Shown here piece after piece: positions 25,865 to 34,791 of a stretch of 64,000 bases of DNA. Below the pieces are notes generated by a model. It was given only the letters and a program-made list of their open reading frames with translations, searched no databases and was not told the DNA's origin. This stretch comes from Bacillota bacterium (GTDB taxonomy: Bacteria > Bacillota > Clostridia > Lachnospirales > Lachnospiraceae). How positions within the stretch are numbered: the stretch's first letter is position 1; the number at the start of each line of letters is the position of its first letter. The stretch is from contig JAEZMV010000005.1 in the NCBI GenBank assembly GCA_023414875.1, positions 1 through 64,000 of the forward strand, in the 5' to 3' direction. The translations under genes were made by a program, and so were the position numbers.

Positions 25865-26209
25865 TTAAAAAATTACTGTTAACATCATTTTAAATTGTTC
25901 CTCGCCGTATACAGCATGCGGAACATTATTCGGCATAATAATACTTTCTCCTTTGTTAAGTACAAACACCTCATCTCCTACAGTAAACCTTCCTATACCG
26001 TCAAGTACAGTTACCAGAGCGTCTCCATCCGAGGAATGAGAACTAATTTCCTCTCCCTTATCAAAGGAAAATAAGGTCAGACTTACATTTTTATTTTGAA
26101 CCAGTGTTTTGCTTACTACCTGGCCCTTTTGATACGTCAATTCCTCCTCCAGTCTTAGAATTTTGGAGGTTTCAATATTCTTTACAATATTTTTTTTTAC
26201 TGCTTCCAT
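25865..26209 (-). CDS. Small cupin-domain protein
   Basis: 114 residues, one cupin barrel. Motif 1 appears as ISSHSSDGDALVTVLDGIGRF and motif 2 as PNNVPHAVYG, retaining several of the His/Glu metal ligands. Similar single-domain cupins are common in anaerobes and have no settled function; some bind metals or sense small acids. The start has AGGAGC upstream (26216-26221). It lies 119 bases upstream of the AraC gene on the same strand. The 300 bases before the next plus-strand gene contain only a small TGTAGC/GCTACA hairpin (about 26321). Confidence 0.8.
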   Translation of the reverse strand: MEAVKKNIVKNIETSKILRLEEELTYQKGQVVSKTLVQNKNVSLTLFSFDKGEEISSHSSDGDALVTVLDGIGRFTVGDEVFVLNKGESIIMPNNVPHAVYGEEQFKMMLTVIF

Positions 26210-26509
26210 ATAATGCTCCTTTCTTAATAATTAAATATTATCATTGTATTCTTTCCTTTTAATAAATTATTATCATTTAAATTAATTCAACTTTATAATA
26301 CCATATCTTGCACAACATCAGTGTAGCTGTGGCTACATTAATGTTACTACAATCAAGCTATTTTTTACAATCTGACAACTTGTATCATTATATTTAAAAA
26401 TATTAGTCATAAAAACTACAAAAATTTCTATGTTTATTTCTAAAACTAGGAAATCAGTCAAGCATAGCATCATATGATACATTGTAATTATTATTAGGAG
26501 GAACATACA

Positions 26510-26728
26510 ATGAGTGATTTACAAGCAACACATTGCGACGGAAGAAGAGATAATGATTGTAGCTGTATCTTAATAATCATCCTTCTCCTTTGCTGCTGTG
26601 GCAATGGCAACAATGGTTTACTCGGTGGTGGATTTGGAAATGACTGCGGTAATGACAACGGTTGCGGCTCTATACTAATTATCATTCTTCTCCTCTGCTG
26701 CTGCTGTGGCGGTAACGGCATATTCTAG
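26510..26728 (+). CDS. Small Cys/Gly-rich protein with internal duplication
   Basis: 72 residues with an excellent ribosome-binding site (TAGGAGG, ten bases ahead) and a dedicated terminator, so it is a real gene. It contains twelve cysteines and two copies of a hydrophobic block, ILIIILLLCCC, each preceded by Cys or Gly-Ser and followed by Gly/Asn-rich stretches. The N-terminal MSDLQATHCDGR resembles small clostridial high-cysteine proteins annotated as chorion-like. Each block is too short and Cys-capped to be a normal membrane helix. A spore-coat, metal-binding or membrane-surface role is conceivable but unproven. No neighbour gives a clue. Confidence 0.75.
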   Translation: MSDLQATHCDGRRDNDCSCILIIILLLCCCGNGNNGLLGGGFGNDCGNDNGCGSILIIILLLCCCCGGNGIF

Positions 26729-26768
26729 GAGCATATACCGACAGGTATAACATCTAACCGAAAGAAAG

Positions 26769-26797
26769 GCTGCGTTTAACGCAGCTTTTCTTTTTTG
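26769..26797 (+). terminator. Terminator of the Cys-rich gene
   Basis: GCTGCG TTT ACGCAGC hairpin (26769-26785) followed by TTTTCTTTTTTG. Confidence 0.9.
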
Positions 26798-26850
26798 CTA
26801 TATAAGTTAAATTCTTTAAATTTATACCTTTCATAATAAATCATACTAAT

Positions 26851-26893
26851 CACTCATGCTGCATCTTTGATGCAGCTCAAAACGCTATACATT
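26851..26893. repeat. Palindromic dispersed repeat, copy 2
   Basis: CATACTAATC, a spacer, then GCTGCATCTTTGATGCAGC and TCAAAACG. It matches the copies at about 3.5 and 50.34 kb, with conserved hairpin and flanks. It lies just beyond the 3' end of a small minus-strand gene. Confidence 0.75.
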
Positions 26894-26912
26894 ACATCAA
26901 CCAGCCCTTTTA

Positions 26913-27113
26913 TTAATCTTTCCGTTTTTTCTGCCTTTTTAATCTTTCATAACATTCTCTGTCTATCTCATAAATAGTGTTTTCCTCTATGATTAAATCC
27001 TCATCCTTTTGTTTTTTTACTATATTTGAATCATTTTTTTCCTGTGTATAAAACTTTTGCTTTTCATATTGAAAACCGGAAGAATTGCCGGAGTTAAAAA
27101 GCTGACCACCCAT
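26913..27113 (-). CDS. Small basic hypothetical protein
   Basis: About 66 residues from the ATG at 27113, preferred over the TTG at 27125 because TGAGG lies six bases before it. The chain is hydrophilic and charged: a Gly/Ser/Asn-rich start (MGGQLFNSGNSSG), a Lys-rich middle, then IIEENTIYEIDRECYERL and a basic tail KRQKKRKD. There is no membrane segment. I do not recognise the family, although the IEENTIYEID segment looks conserved. It is divergent from aroC and lacks an obvious terminator other than the palindromic repeat. Confidence 0.5.
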   Translation of the reverse strand: MGGQLFNSGNSSGFQYEKQKFYTQEKNDSNIVKKQKDEDLIIEENTIYEIDRECYERLKRQKKRKD

Positions 27114-27254
27114 TGAATGCCTCAAAATTATGTTATCATTTCAATATATGATAAAATTATATAAATGTCTTCAAAATGATTGAATCTCATTTACATTTAC
27201 TTTATACTATAGATTAAGTTTTTACAGGATGATATTACCAATAAATTAAATGGA

Positions 27255-28364
27255 GTGGAAACTATGTCAGGATCCGTATATGGAACATTATTTACAATCT
27301 CAACCTGGGGTGAGTCTCACGGCGAAGGAATTGGTGTCGTGGTCGACGGTTGTCCCGCCGGGCTTCCTTTGGAGGAGCATTATATACAAACATATTTAAA
27401 TAGGAGAAAGCCGGGGCAAACAAAATATTCTACCCCTCGCAAGGAAGAAGATAAAGTTCGTATTCTTTCCGGTGTTTTTGAAGGCCGAACAACAGGAACT
27501 CCTATTTCTCTTGTCGTGTATAATGAAAATCAGCATTCCGGAGATTATACTAAAATAGCATCGGTTTATCGACCCGGACATGCAGATTATAGCTTTGATA
27601 TGAAATATGGTTTCCGTGATTATCGGGGAGGTGGTCGTTCTTCCGGAAGAGAAACCATTGGAAGAGTTGCCGCCGGAGCAATTGCCAGCGCCATATTAAA
27701 AGAACTAGGAATTAGAGTTCAGGCTTATACCTTATCCATCGGTGATATAACTATTGATAGACAAAAAGCCAATTTAACGCAGATAGAAGCCAGCCCTCTT
27801 TCCATGCCGGACTTAGAGGCCTCGAATAGGGCCGAGGAATATTTATCCGAACAAATGAAAGAGCATAATTCTGTCGGTGGTGTCATTGAATGTATTGCTT
27901 CCGGTATGCCGGTAGGTATCGGAGAACCCGTATTTAACAAACTCGATGCTTCTCTTGCCAAAGCGGTAATGTCCATCGGAGCTGTTAAGGGCATTGAAAT
28001 CGGAGCCGGATTTCATTCAGCTCACCTAACAGGAGCTGAAAACAATGATGCATTTTTCAGTGATGATAAACATTCCGTCAATAAACGCAGTAACCATGCA
28101 GGCGGTATCCTAGGTGGTATCAGTGATGGTTCTGATATTATTCTTCGGGCAGCTATAAAACCGACTCCATCTATTTTCAGACCGCAGAAGACCGTTAACC
28201 GTAATAACGAGAATGTTGAAATTCAAATTCAAGGGCGTCACGATCCGATTATCGTTCCCAGAGCAGTTGTAGTAGTGGAAGCGATGGTTGCTATAACCTT
28301 AGTCGATCAGCTGTTTATAGCTATGACTTCCCGAATGGATCGTATCAAAGATTTCTTCAAATAG
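27255..28364 (+). CDS. aroC: Chorismate synthase
   Basis: 369 residues, full length. It converts 5-enolpyruvylshikimate-3-phosphate to chorismate, needing reduced FMN; last step of the shikimate pathway. Family signatures are GESHGEGIGVVVDGCPAG at the N-terminus, DYRGGGRSSGRETIGRVAAGA near residue 120, and the C-terminal GRHDPIIVPRAVVVVEAM. In the middle, NKRSNHAGGILGGISDG matches the third signature. The other aromatic pathway genes are not nearby. A terminator follows at about 28421. Confidence 0.97.
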   Translation: METMSGSVYGTLFTISTWGESHGEGIGVVVDGCPAGLPLEEHYIQTYLNRRKPGQTKYSTPRKEEDKVRILSGVFEGRTTGTPISLVVYNENQHSGDYTKIASVYRPGHADYSFDMKYGFRDYRGGGRSSGRETIGRVAAGAIASAILKELGIRVQAYTLSIGDITIDRQKANLTQIEASPLSMPDLEASNRAEEYLSEQMKEHNSVGGVIECIASGMPVGIGEPVFNKLDASLAKAVMSIGAVKGIEIGAGFHSAHLTGAENNDAFFSDDKHSVNKRSNHAGGILGGISDGSDIILRAAIKPTPSIFRPQKTVNRNNENVEIQIQGRHDPIIVPRAVVVVEAMVAITLVDQLFIAMTSRMDRIKDFFK

Positions 28365-28420
28365 TAAGTTGCCTGTTGTAAGTCAACAGCTCCATATTCT
28401 GCTTTGCATAACAGGATTAA

Positions 28421-28452
28421 GCTGATTGTAACGATTTACAGCAGGTTTTTTA
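28421..28452 (+). terminator. Terminator of aroC
   Basis: GCTG-ATTGTAA with TTTAC-AGC (28421-28442) is followed by GGTTTTTT. The rest of the 380-base gap to the next gene holds AT-rich DNA and the promoter of the XRE-cupin gene. Confidence 0.65.
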
Positions 28453-28645
28453 ATGCCTCAAAATAAAATCTTATTCTTTCTTTCAAAATATGTAAATTAT
28501 TCTTAAATCAATATATCCTATGACATCTCTAAATTAATCCATCAGATTATAGGCATATTAGTTATCGTTTTATCTTTCAAAATTATTATATTTTATATAT
28601 GAAATAACGGTTCAAAACTATTCAATTATTTTTTATGAAAAGTTA

Positions 28646-28713
28646 TTGACAAGATTGATAATATTAGTATAATTTATATTGTTGCTGTTTAGCGTAACTA
28701 AACTTTTAGTTTA
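28646..28713 (+). promoter_or_regulatory. Promoter and candidate operator of the XRE-cupin/pot genes
   Basis: TTGACA (28646-28651), 16 bases and TATAAT (28668-28673) form a strong promoter. Just downstream is the inverted repeat GTTTAG-CGTAA-CTAAAC (28687-28703) followed by a further TTTAGTTTA half-site. Its place near the start of transcription fits autoregulation by the XRE-cupin protein. Confidence 0.65.
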
Positions 28714-28744
28714 TTCTCAGTAAGAATTCGAAAGGAAGCATATC

Positions 28745-29284
28745 ATGCATATCGGATCGAAAATCAAAGAATTACGAATTCAAAAAAGTCTGACCCAGGA
28801 GGAACTGGCAGACAGAGCAGAGCTATCAAAGGGCTTTATTTCCCAGCTGGAAAGGGATCTAACCTCTCCCTCAATTGCTACTTTAATGGATATATTACAG
28901 TGTCTTGGCACAAACCTGGAGGAATTTTTCAGTGGGACAACCTCAGAACAGGTAGTGTTTAAGAAGTCTGATTATTTTGAAAAATATGATACAGAGCTAA
29001 AGAATGAAGTGAAATGGATCATTCCGAATGCTCAAAAAAATATGATGGAACCAATCTTACTGACTCTAGATGCATGTGGTTCGACCTATCCCGATAATCC
29101 CCATGAAGGAGAAGAATTTGGATATATTTTAAACGGAAGCATTACCTTGCATATCGGAAACCGAACTTATAAGGTTAAGAAAGGGGAATCCTTTTATTTT
29201 ACCGCCAATAAGCAGCATTATATTTCTGCTTCCGAAAAAACCGGAGCCACCCTATTATGGATTTCCACCCCACCAAGCTTTTAA
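28745..29284 (+). CDS. XRE-family regulator with C-terminal cupin (PuuR-like)
   Basis: 179 residues. An N-terminal helix-turn-helix (about 1-60: LRIQKSLTQEELADRAELSKG and LERDLTSPSIATLMDIL) is joined to a cupin domain (about 100-175: NPHEGEEFGYILNGSITLHIG and YFTANKQHYISAS). This architecture matches PuuR-type regulators, several of which sense putrescine or related small molecules. It stands directly before potABCD with only 128 bases between, so it most likely controls polyamine uptake and its own gene. A matching inverted repeat lies beside its promoter. Confidence 0.9.
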   Translation: MHIGSKIKELRIQKSLTQEELADRAELSKGFISQLERDLTSPSIATLMDILQCLGTNLEEFFSGTTSEQVVFKKSDYFEKYDTELKNEVKWIIPNAQKNMMEPILLTLDACGSTYPDNPHEGEEFGYILNGSITLHIGNRTYKVKKGESFYFTANKQHYISASEKTGATLLWISTPPSF

Positions 29285-29412
29285 TATGATAATGAGTTTT
29301 CATTTAGAATAAACTCAATCTGAAATTTACATAATAATTAATCAAAGAAAAATTCAGGTGATTTAGCATAACCCTATAAGCCTGCTGCTTTTACTAATAA
29401 GGAGGAACCCCC

Positions 29413-30489
29413 ATGACGGATAACAAATTAATCAATCTAATTAACATATCAAAGTCCTACGGCGATAATGTCGTCCTGGATGATTTGAACTTATATATTC
29501 GGGAAAATGAATTCGTGACTCTTCTGGGCCCCTCCGGTTGTGGTAAGACCACCACCCTTCGAATTATTGGTGGTTTTGAGACACCTAATAAAGGACAGGT
29601 AATCTTCGAAGGCAAGGAAATAACGAAGCTGCCACCCAATGAACGTCAATTAAACACTGTATTTCAAAAATATGCCCTTTTTAACCATATGACGATATCT
29701 GAGAATATTGCCTTTGGTTTAAAAATAAAAAAGAAAAGTAAAGCTTACATCCAGGATAAAATTAAATACGCCTTAAAATTAGTGAATCTCGATGGCTTTG
29801 AAAACCGTATGCCGGATTCATTAAGTGGTGGTCAACAGCAGCGAATTGCCATTGCCAGAGCAATTGTTAACGAACCTAAGGTTCTTCTATTGGACGAACC
29901 ACTAGGTGCCTTAGATTTAAAACTTCGTCAGGACATGCAATACGAACTAATTCGCCTAAAAAACGAATTGGGAATCACCTTTGTGTATGTTACCCATGAC
30001 CAGGAAGAGGCACTGACAATGTCAGATACCATCGTTGTGATGAACCAAGGCTACATTCAGCAAATCGGAACTCCTGAACATATCTACAACGAGCCGGAAA
30101 ATGCATTTGTTGCTGATTTTATCGGTGACAGTAATATCATACCCTCCACTATGGTTGAAGATAAACTGGTTAACATTCTTGGTACTAATTTTGCCTGCGT
30201 CGATATCGGCTTTGGCAAAAACAAACCGGTCGATGTTGTCATCCGGCCGGAGGATATCGATCTCGTAAAACCGGAGAACGGTACGATTACCGGAAAAGTC
30301 ACTTCTCTCCTGTTCAAGGGCGTTCATTATGAGATGGAGGTCTTAGCGAACGGTCGCGAGTGGTTGGTTCATTCCACAGATTTATTTCCGGTTGGTAGCG
30401 AGGTAGGTATTCATGTGGATCCCTTTGATATACAGATTATGAACAAACCGGAATCTGAAGATGAACAAGCTGCAGAAATTGAAGAGTAA
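29413..30489 (+). CDS. potA: Spermidine/putrescine ABC transporter ATP-binding protein
   Basis: 358 residues. The N-terminal ABC domain has Walker A GPSGCGKTTTL (about 40-50), signature LSGGQQQRIAIARAI, Walker B VLLLDEPLGALDLKLR and the H-loop VTHDQEEAL. The C-terminal third is a TOBE-type regulatory domain (VVIRPEDIDLVKPENG). It powers polyamine import with PotB, PotC and PotD, whose genes follow directly. The start has AAGGAGG upstream. It ends 17 bases before potB, consistent with one transcript. Confidence 0.95.
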   Translation: MTDNKLINLINISKSYGDNVVLDDLNLYIRENEFVTLLGPSGCGKTTTLRIIGGFETPNKGQVIFEGKEITKLPPNERQLNTVFQKYALFNHMTISENIAFGLKIKKKSKAYIQDKIKYALKLVNLDGFENRMPDSLSGGQQQRIAIARAIVNEPKVLLLDEPLGALDLKLRQDMQYELIRLKNELGITFVYVTHDQEEALTMSDTIVVMNQGYIQQIGTPEHIYNEPENAFVADFIGDSNIIPSTMVEDKLVNILGTNFACVDIGFGKNKPVDVVIRPEDIDLVKPENGTITGKVTSLLFKGVHYEMEVLANGREWLVHSTDLFPVGSEVGIHVDPFDIQIMNKPESEDEQAAEIEE

Positions 30490-30506
30490 GGAGATGATGT
30501 CCTGAG

Positions 30507-31385
30507 ATGGTACAGAAAATAAAACATTTTTCAGAAAAAATATCCGGTAACGGTTTACAGTTACCGCGTTTACATAATATGAAATGGCTTTCCTTTCCTT
30601 ATCTTCTTTGGATGGTGGGCTTTATCATCATACCATTAATCATGATAGTATTCTATGGATTAAGTAGCAGGGAAGAAGGCTTTACCTTAAAGAATATTCT
30701 GTTGATTTCTGATCCGATTAACCGTAAGGCCTTGTTGCTTGCTTTGGAGCTTTCCGTTATCAGTACACTTATTTGCCTTATATTAGCATATCCGTTAGCA
30801 TTAATCTTGAACAATACTAAAATGAAGAGCAACAGTTTTATCGTTCTGATTATTATTCTTCCCATGTGGATGAATTTTCTGCTCAGAACAATTGCCTGGC
30901 AGAATATATTGGAAAAAACCGGTGTTCTGAATACGATACTTAACTTCCTACACTTACCGACGTTAAACATCATTAATACACCAAGTGCGATTGTACTTGG
31001 TATGGTTTATAATTTTTTGCCCTTTATGGTACTTCCCATTTATAATGTTTTAATAAAAATTGATAAGGATGTTGTGAATGCAGCCAGAGATTTGGGGGCA
31101 AACGGACGACAAACCTTCCAAAAAATTATATTTCCACTCACTCTTCCCGGAGTTATCAGTGGGATTACTATGGTCTTTGTTCCATCACTCACTACCTTTG
31201 TTATCTCAACCATACTGGGAGGAAGTAAAATTGTATTGATCGGTAATGTAATAGAACAGCAATTTCGATTAGGTAATTGGCATACCGGTTCCGGTTTATC
31301 CCTGGTATTGATGATATTCATTTTACTCAGTATGGCAATCCTTTCAAAGTATGATAAGGAAAGCGAGGGAAGTAATATATGGTAA
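30507..31385 (+). CDS. potB: Spermidine/putrescine ABC transporter permease PotB
   Basis: 292 residues, MetI-like fold with six hydrophobic helices (first about 30-50: LLWMVGFIIIPLIMIVFYG). The cytoplasmic EAA-like loop reads NAARDLGANGRQTFQKIIFPL near residues 190-210, which contacts the ATPase. Together with PotC it forms the membrane channel for polyamines. Its last seven bases overlap potC. The N-terminal 25 residues are basic and cytoplasmic. Confidence 0.93.
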   Translation: MVQKIKHFSEKISGNGLQLPRLHNMKWLSFPYLLWMVGFIIIPLIMIVFYGLSSREEGFTLKNILLISDPINRKALLLALELSVISTLICLILAYPLALILNNTKMKSNSFIVLIIILPMWMNFLLRTIAWQNILEKTGVLNTILNFLHLPTLNIINTPSAIVLGMVYNFLPFMVLPIYNVLIKIDKDVVNAARDLGANGRQTFQKIIFPLTLPGVISGITMVFVPSLTTFVISTILGGSKIVLIGNVIEQQFRLGNWHTGSGLSLVLMIFILLSMAILSKYDKESEGSNIW

Positions 31386-32167
31386 AACGTTTTTTTAGCC
31401 GTTTCTATATCGGTGCTATCCTACTGTTTTTATACGCACCCATTATAATATTAATCGTGCTTTCCTTCAACGAGTCGAAATCCAGATCAAAATGGGGCGG
31501 CTTTACGCTTCACTGGTATCGTGAGCTTTTTAATAACGAAGATATCATGTCAGCCTTATCAACAACTCTGATTATTGCATTTTTATCAGCCTTCATTGCT
31601 ACTGTAATCGGAACAGCTGCTGCTATTGCGATAAATAGTATGAAAAAAACACCAAGAACCATATTGATGGGAATAACCAATATACCTATGCTGAATGCAG
31701 ATATTGTGACCGGTATTTCTCTTATGCTGATTTTTGTAGCACTGAATTATACCCTAGGTTTTACCAGTGTATTGCTTGCTCATGTCACCTTTAATATACC
31801 TTACGTAATCTTAAGTGTAATGCCAAAACTAAAACAGTTAAATCCTCACACCTTTGAAGCCGCATTGGATTTGGGATCATCTCCAATGTATGCATTTTTC
31901 AAGGTCATTCTGCCGGATATTTTTCCCGGTGTCATGTCCGGCTTCTTTCTGGCATTTACTATGTCGTTAGATGATTTTGTAATCACTCATTTTACGAAAG
32001 GTCCGGAAACCAATACCTTATCCACAATAATATATACCGAGGTGCGTAAGGGTATTAAACCGGAAATATATGCTCTGTCCACGCTGATGTTTGTTACCGT
32101 TCTATTGTTATTGGTATTTATAAATCGAAGAAATGCAGAGAAAAAAGCACCTGCGCGAAAACTATAA
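31379..32167 (+). CDS. potC: Spermidine/putrescine ABC transporter permease PotC
   Basis: 262 residues with six hydrophobic segments (first about 9-30: FYIGAILLFLYAPIIILIVLS) and the ATPase-contact loop HTFEAALDLGSSPMYAFFKVILP near residue 160. AFTMSLDDFVITHFT is the family signature close to the C-terminus. It pairs with PotB. The start overlaps potB, with GAGGGAAG ahead. potD follows after 14 bases. Confidence 0.93.
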   Translation: MVKRFFSRFYIGAILLFLYAPIIILIVLSFNESKSRSKWGGFTLHWYRELFNNEDIMSALSTTLIIAFLSAFIATVIGTAAAIAINSMKKTPRTILMGITNIPMLNADIVTGISLMLIFVALNYTLGFTSVLLAHVTFNIPYVILSVMPKLKQLNPHTFEAALDLGSSPMYAFFKVILPDIFPGVMSGFFLAFTMSLDDFVITHFTKGPETNTLSTIIYTEVRKGIKPEIYALSTLMFVTVLLLLVFINRRNAEKKAPARKL

Positions 32168-32187
32168 AGGAAGAAGGAAAATTGATA

Positions 32188-33246
32188 ATGAAAAGAATAT
32201 TTTTAGGTTTATCCCTGTTGTTAATGTCCATCTGTCTGCTGAATGGCTGTAGCAAAGACAATAAAAACACGGTCTATGTTTATAACTGGGGCGAGTATAT
32301 TGATCCAGAGGTAATCGACCAGTTCGAAAAAGAAACAGGTATTAAGGTTGTATACGATTACTTTGAGCAGAACGAAGAAATGTATCCAAAGATTAAAGCC
32401 GGAGCGGTGCAATATGATGTTGTATGTCCTTCTGACTATATGATACAGAAAATGATTGATGAGGATTTACTGGCTGAGATAAATTTTGATAATGTACCCA
32501 ACCTGAAAAACATTGATCCTACTTATTTAAATAGTTCAAAAAGCTTTGATCCCGAAAACAAATACAGTGTCCCTTACTGCTGGGGTACACTTGGAATCCT
32601 GTATAATAAGACCATGGTGGATGAACCGATCGACAGTTGGAGTGCCATCTTTGACGAGAAGTACTCCGGAGACATATTAATGATAGACAGTGTTCGTGAC
32701 GCCTTCGGAATCGCTCTTGCTTACTTGGGATATGATATTAATACCACGGATCAAGCACAATTGGAAGAGGCCACGGCCTTGCTTCAATCCCAGTATCCTC
32801 TGGTTCAGGCTTATGTAGTTGATCAGGTAAGAGATAAAATGATCGGCGGAGAAGCAGCACTGGGTGTTATTTATTCCGGTGAAGCTATTTTTACCAAGCG
32901 TGAGAACTCAGATCTGGAATATGTTGTACCAAAAGAAGGCTCCAATGTATGGATCGATGGTTGGGTTATTCCAAAGAACTGCAAAAACAAAGAGAATGCA
33001 GAAGCCTTCATCAATTATATGTGTGATGCAGATATTGCCTTAAAGAATTTTGAATACATCACTTACTCTACTCCAAATAAAGCTGCAAGAGAAATGATAG
33101 CCGATGAAGATATTAAGAATAGTGAGGTTGCATTCCCTGACCAGGCAACACTTGACAGATGTAATACCTACAAATATCTTGGAGAAGAGATAGAATCTAA
33201 ATATATTGATAAATGGAATGAAGTAAAATCGGATCTGGGTGAATAA
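32188..33246 (+). CDS. potD: Spermidine/putrescine-binding lipoprotein PotD
   Basis: About 352 residues from ATG 32188 (the TTG six bases earlier is less likely). A lipoprotein signal ends at LLNGC, so the mature protein is anchored outside the membrane. The mature start VYVYNWGEYIDPEVIDQFEKETG is the hallmark of polyamine-binding proteins; VVCPSDYMIQKMIDE, LLYNK-like GILYNKTM, and VWIDGWVIPKN also match. It captures spermidine or putrescine for PotABC. It is last in the operon and is followed by a terminator at 33343. Confidence 0.94.
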   Translation: MKRIFLGLSLLLMSICLLNGCSKDNKNTVYVYNWGEYIDPEVIDQFEKETGIKVVYDYFEQNEEMYPKIKAGAVQYDVVCPSDYMIQKMIDEDLLAEINFDNVPNLKNIDPTYLNSSKSFDPENKYSVPYCWGTLGILYNKTMVDEPIDSWSAIFDEKYSGDILMIDSVRDAFGIALAYLGYDINTTDQAQLEEATALLQSQYPLVQAYVVDQVRDKMIGGEAALGVIYSGEAIFTKRENSDLEYVVPKEGSNVWIDGWVIPKNCKNKENAEAFINYMCDADIALKNFEYITYSTPNKAAREMIADEDIKNSEVAFPDQATLDRCNTYKYLGEEIESKYIDKWNEVKSDLGE

Positions 33247-33342
33247 CATGTAGTAATAAACATAAAGGATATTCAGAATGTATTGGATCCCTATGATCAT
33301 ATTATCTCTTTATTGGAACTAAAAAATTAAATAGTTATAATT

Positions 33343-33393
33343 AAACAGTGAGGCAGCATAATTAGTATCTAGATTATGCTGTCTCACTGTTTA
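33343..33393 (+). terminator. Terminator of the pot operon
   Basis: AAACAGTGAGGCAGCATAA pairs with TTATGCTGTCTCACTGTTT (33343-33392), a long stable stem followed by ATATT. Placed 97 bases after potD. Confidence 0.85.
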
Positions 33394-33426
33394 TATTAAC
33401 TCTAATTTATATGCTGCAATTCATTA

Positions 33427-33510
33427 AGAAGAGTTTTTGGGTTTCAAAACTCTTTAACTAACATGCATTAGTTCTGACAAGAATAAAGAGTTTTTGGTTT
33501 TCAAAATTTT
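33427..33510 (-). repeat. Two direct copies of a terminator-like hairpin sequence
   Basis: AAGAGTTTTTGGGTTTCAAAA at about 33429 is nearly repeated as AAGAGTTTTTGGTTTTCAAAA at about 33487, 58 bases apart. The first forms the hairpin AAGAGTTTT/AAAACTCTT. They sit at the end of the 2-hydroxyacid dehydrogenase gene, the second copy touching its stop codon. A terminator role for that gene is plausible. Confidence 0.6.
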
Positions 33511-34470
33511 TTATTCGCTTACAACATTTCTCTCTTCACCGTTTTGATATGCCACTATATTCTGATACACTTCTTGTGTTACTCGCTGCCTGGCTTCTAC
33601 GGTCGCCCAGGCTATATGAGGTGTAATGATAAGCTTGGTGCTATCCTGAATATCAATTAACGGATTATCGGCTGACATGGGTTCTCTCGTCAGAACGTCA
33701 AGACCGGCAGCCGCAATCCAATTCTCCTTCAGTGCCTTGGTCAGTGCATGTTCATTTACAATAGGACCCCTACCCAGATTAAGCAGCACCGCACTCCTTT
33801 TCATCTTTTCAAGCTCATCTTCCCCAATCAAATCCCTGGTTTTATTATTAAGCGGGGCATGGATTGAGATTACATCCGAATTGCTTAGTAGCTCTTCCAT
33901 AGTAACCTGTTCATAATCAAGATTATTGTTTTTCCCAGTGGTAGAATAATAAATTACTTTACATCCAAAGAGCTTTGCTACCTCTGCCACTCCCCTGCCG
34001 ATTTCACCAAGACCTATTATACCCCAGGTTTTACCGGATAGCTCATGAAATTTAACTATAAAATGACTGAAAATATCGGAACGGATATATTCGCCGGATT
34101 TTACAAACTGATCATAATAACTTAATTTTTCATATAGATAAAAAAACAAAGCAAAAGTATGCTGGACCACTGACTGTGTGGAATAACCCTTTACATTGGT
34201 CACTGTTATATTTCGTTTATTCGTATAAGGAAAGTCTACGATATTAGTACCGGTTCCCGTTATACAGATTAGCTTTATATGATCTGCCTTATTTAAAGTT
34301 CTTTCATTCATAGGCACCTTATTTACGATTATGACATCAGCGTCCTTTATCCGCTCCGTATTCTGCTCCGGGTCAGAACTGGCATACTTGACTACCTCTC
34401 CGAGATTATCAAATGGAGTTAAATCAACATCCTCCCCTAAAGTATCTGTTTCCATAAACACTATTTTCAT
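33511..34470 (-). CDS. D-2-hydroxyacid dehydrogenase (NAD-dependent)
   Basis: 319 residues. The Rossmann motif is WGIIGLGEIGRGVAEVAKLF near 148-167; further on are RGPIVNEHAL (substrate Arg just before it in LLNLGRG), the catalytic Glu region LDVLTREPMS, and the catalytic His in IITPHIAWAT. Relatives reduce hydroxypyruvate, glyoxylate or phenylpyruvate; the substrate cannot be chosen. It is a single gene in the minus direction with no functional neighbours. The 320 bases upstream contain a 16-bp minisatellite. Confidence 0.9.
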   Translation of the reverse strand: MKIVFMETDTLGEDVDLTPFDNLGEVVKYASSDPEQNTERIKDADVIIVNKVPMNERTLNKADHIKLICITGTGTNIVDFPYTNKRNITVTNVKGYSTQSVVQHTFALFFYLYEKLSYYDQFVKSGEYIRSDIFSHFIVKFHELSGKTWGIIGLGEIGRGVAEVAKLFGCKVIYYSTTGKNNNLDYEQVTMEELLSNSDVISIHAPLNNKTRDLIGEDELEKMKRSAVLLNLGRGPIVNEHALTKALKENWIAAAGLDVLTREPMSADNPLIDIQDSTKLIITPHIAWATVEARQRVTQEVYQNIVAYQNGEERNVVSE

Positions 34471-34604
34471 GTGACTTTTCCTTTCAAATGTTTATTAATA
34501 ATTTATTTATCATCACAAAACAAAGTTCAAGTAATTAAGCATAATAAATGTACTTTAACTATTGTATACTTCAACAATTGCATTTCAATAGCGTGATATT
34601 AAAC

Positions 34605-34750
34605 AATTCGATTTTCAACTAATTCGGTGTTCAGCTAATTCGTAGTTCAGCTAATTCGTAGTTCAGCTAATTCGGTGTTCAAGCTAATTCGTAGTTCACA
34701 GCTAATTCGGTGTTCAGTTAACTCGGTATTCAGTAATCTGACACTCAACA
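34605..34750. repeat. 16-bp minisatellite, about eight copies
   Basis: Tandem copies of AATTCGTAGTTCAGCT or AATTCGGTGTTCAGCT start at 34605, 34621, 34637, 34653, 34669, 34686, 34704 and 34720. Two copies have one or two extra bases, and the outer copies are decayed. There are no spacers, so it is not CRISPR. It fills the gap between trpS and the dehydrogenase gene. Confidence 0.9.
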
Positions 34751-34753
34751 GGT

Positions 34754-34785
34754 ACTAAAAAAAGGTGGCGAGAAAATGCCACCTT
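34754..34785 (-). terminator. Terminator of trpS
   Basis: AAGGTGGC/GCCACCTT (34762-34769 with 34778-34785) is followed by TTTTTTTAG on the minus strand, seven bases after the trpS stop codon. Confidence 0.92.
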
Positions 34786-34791
34786 GCAATC

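Noticed and set aside
34605..34750. CRISPR-like array
   Set aside because: Units are 16 bases and directly abut with no unique spacers; no cas genes are near.
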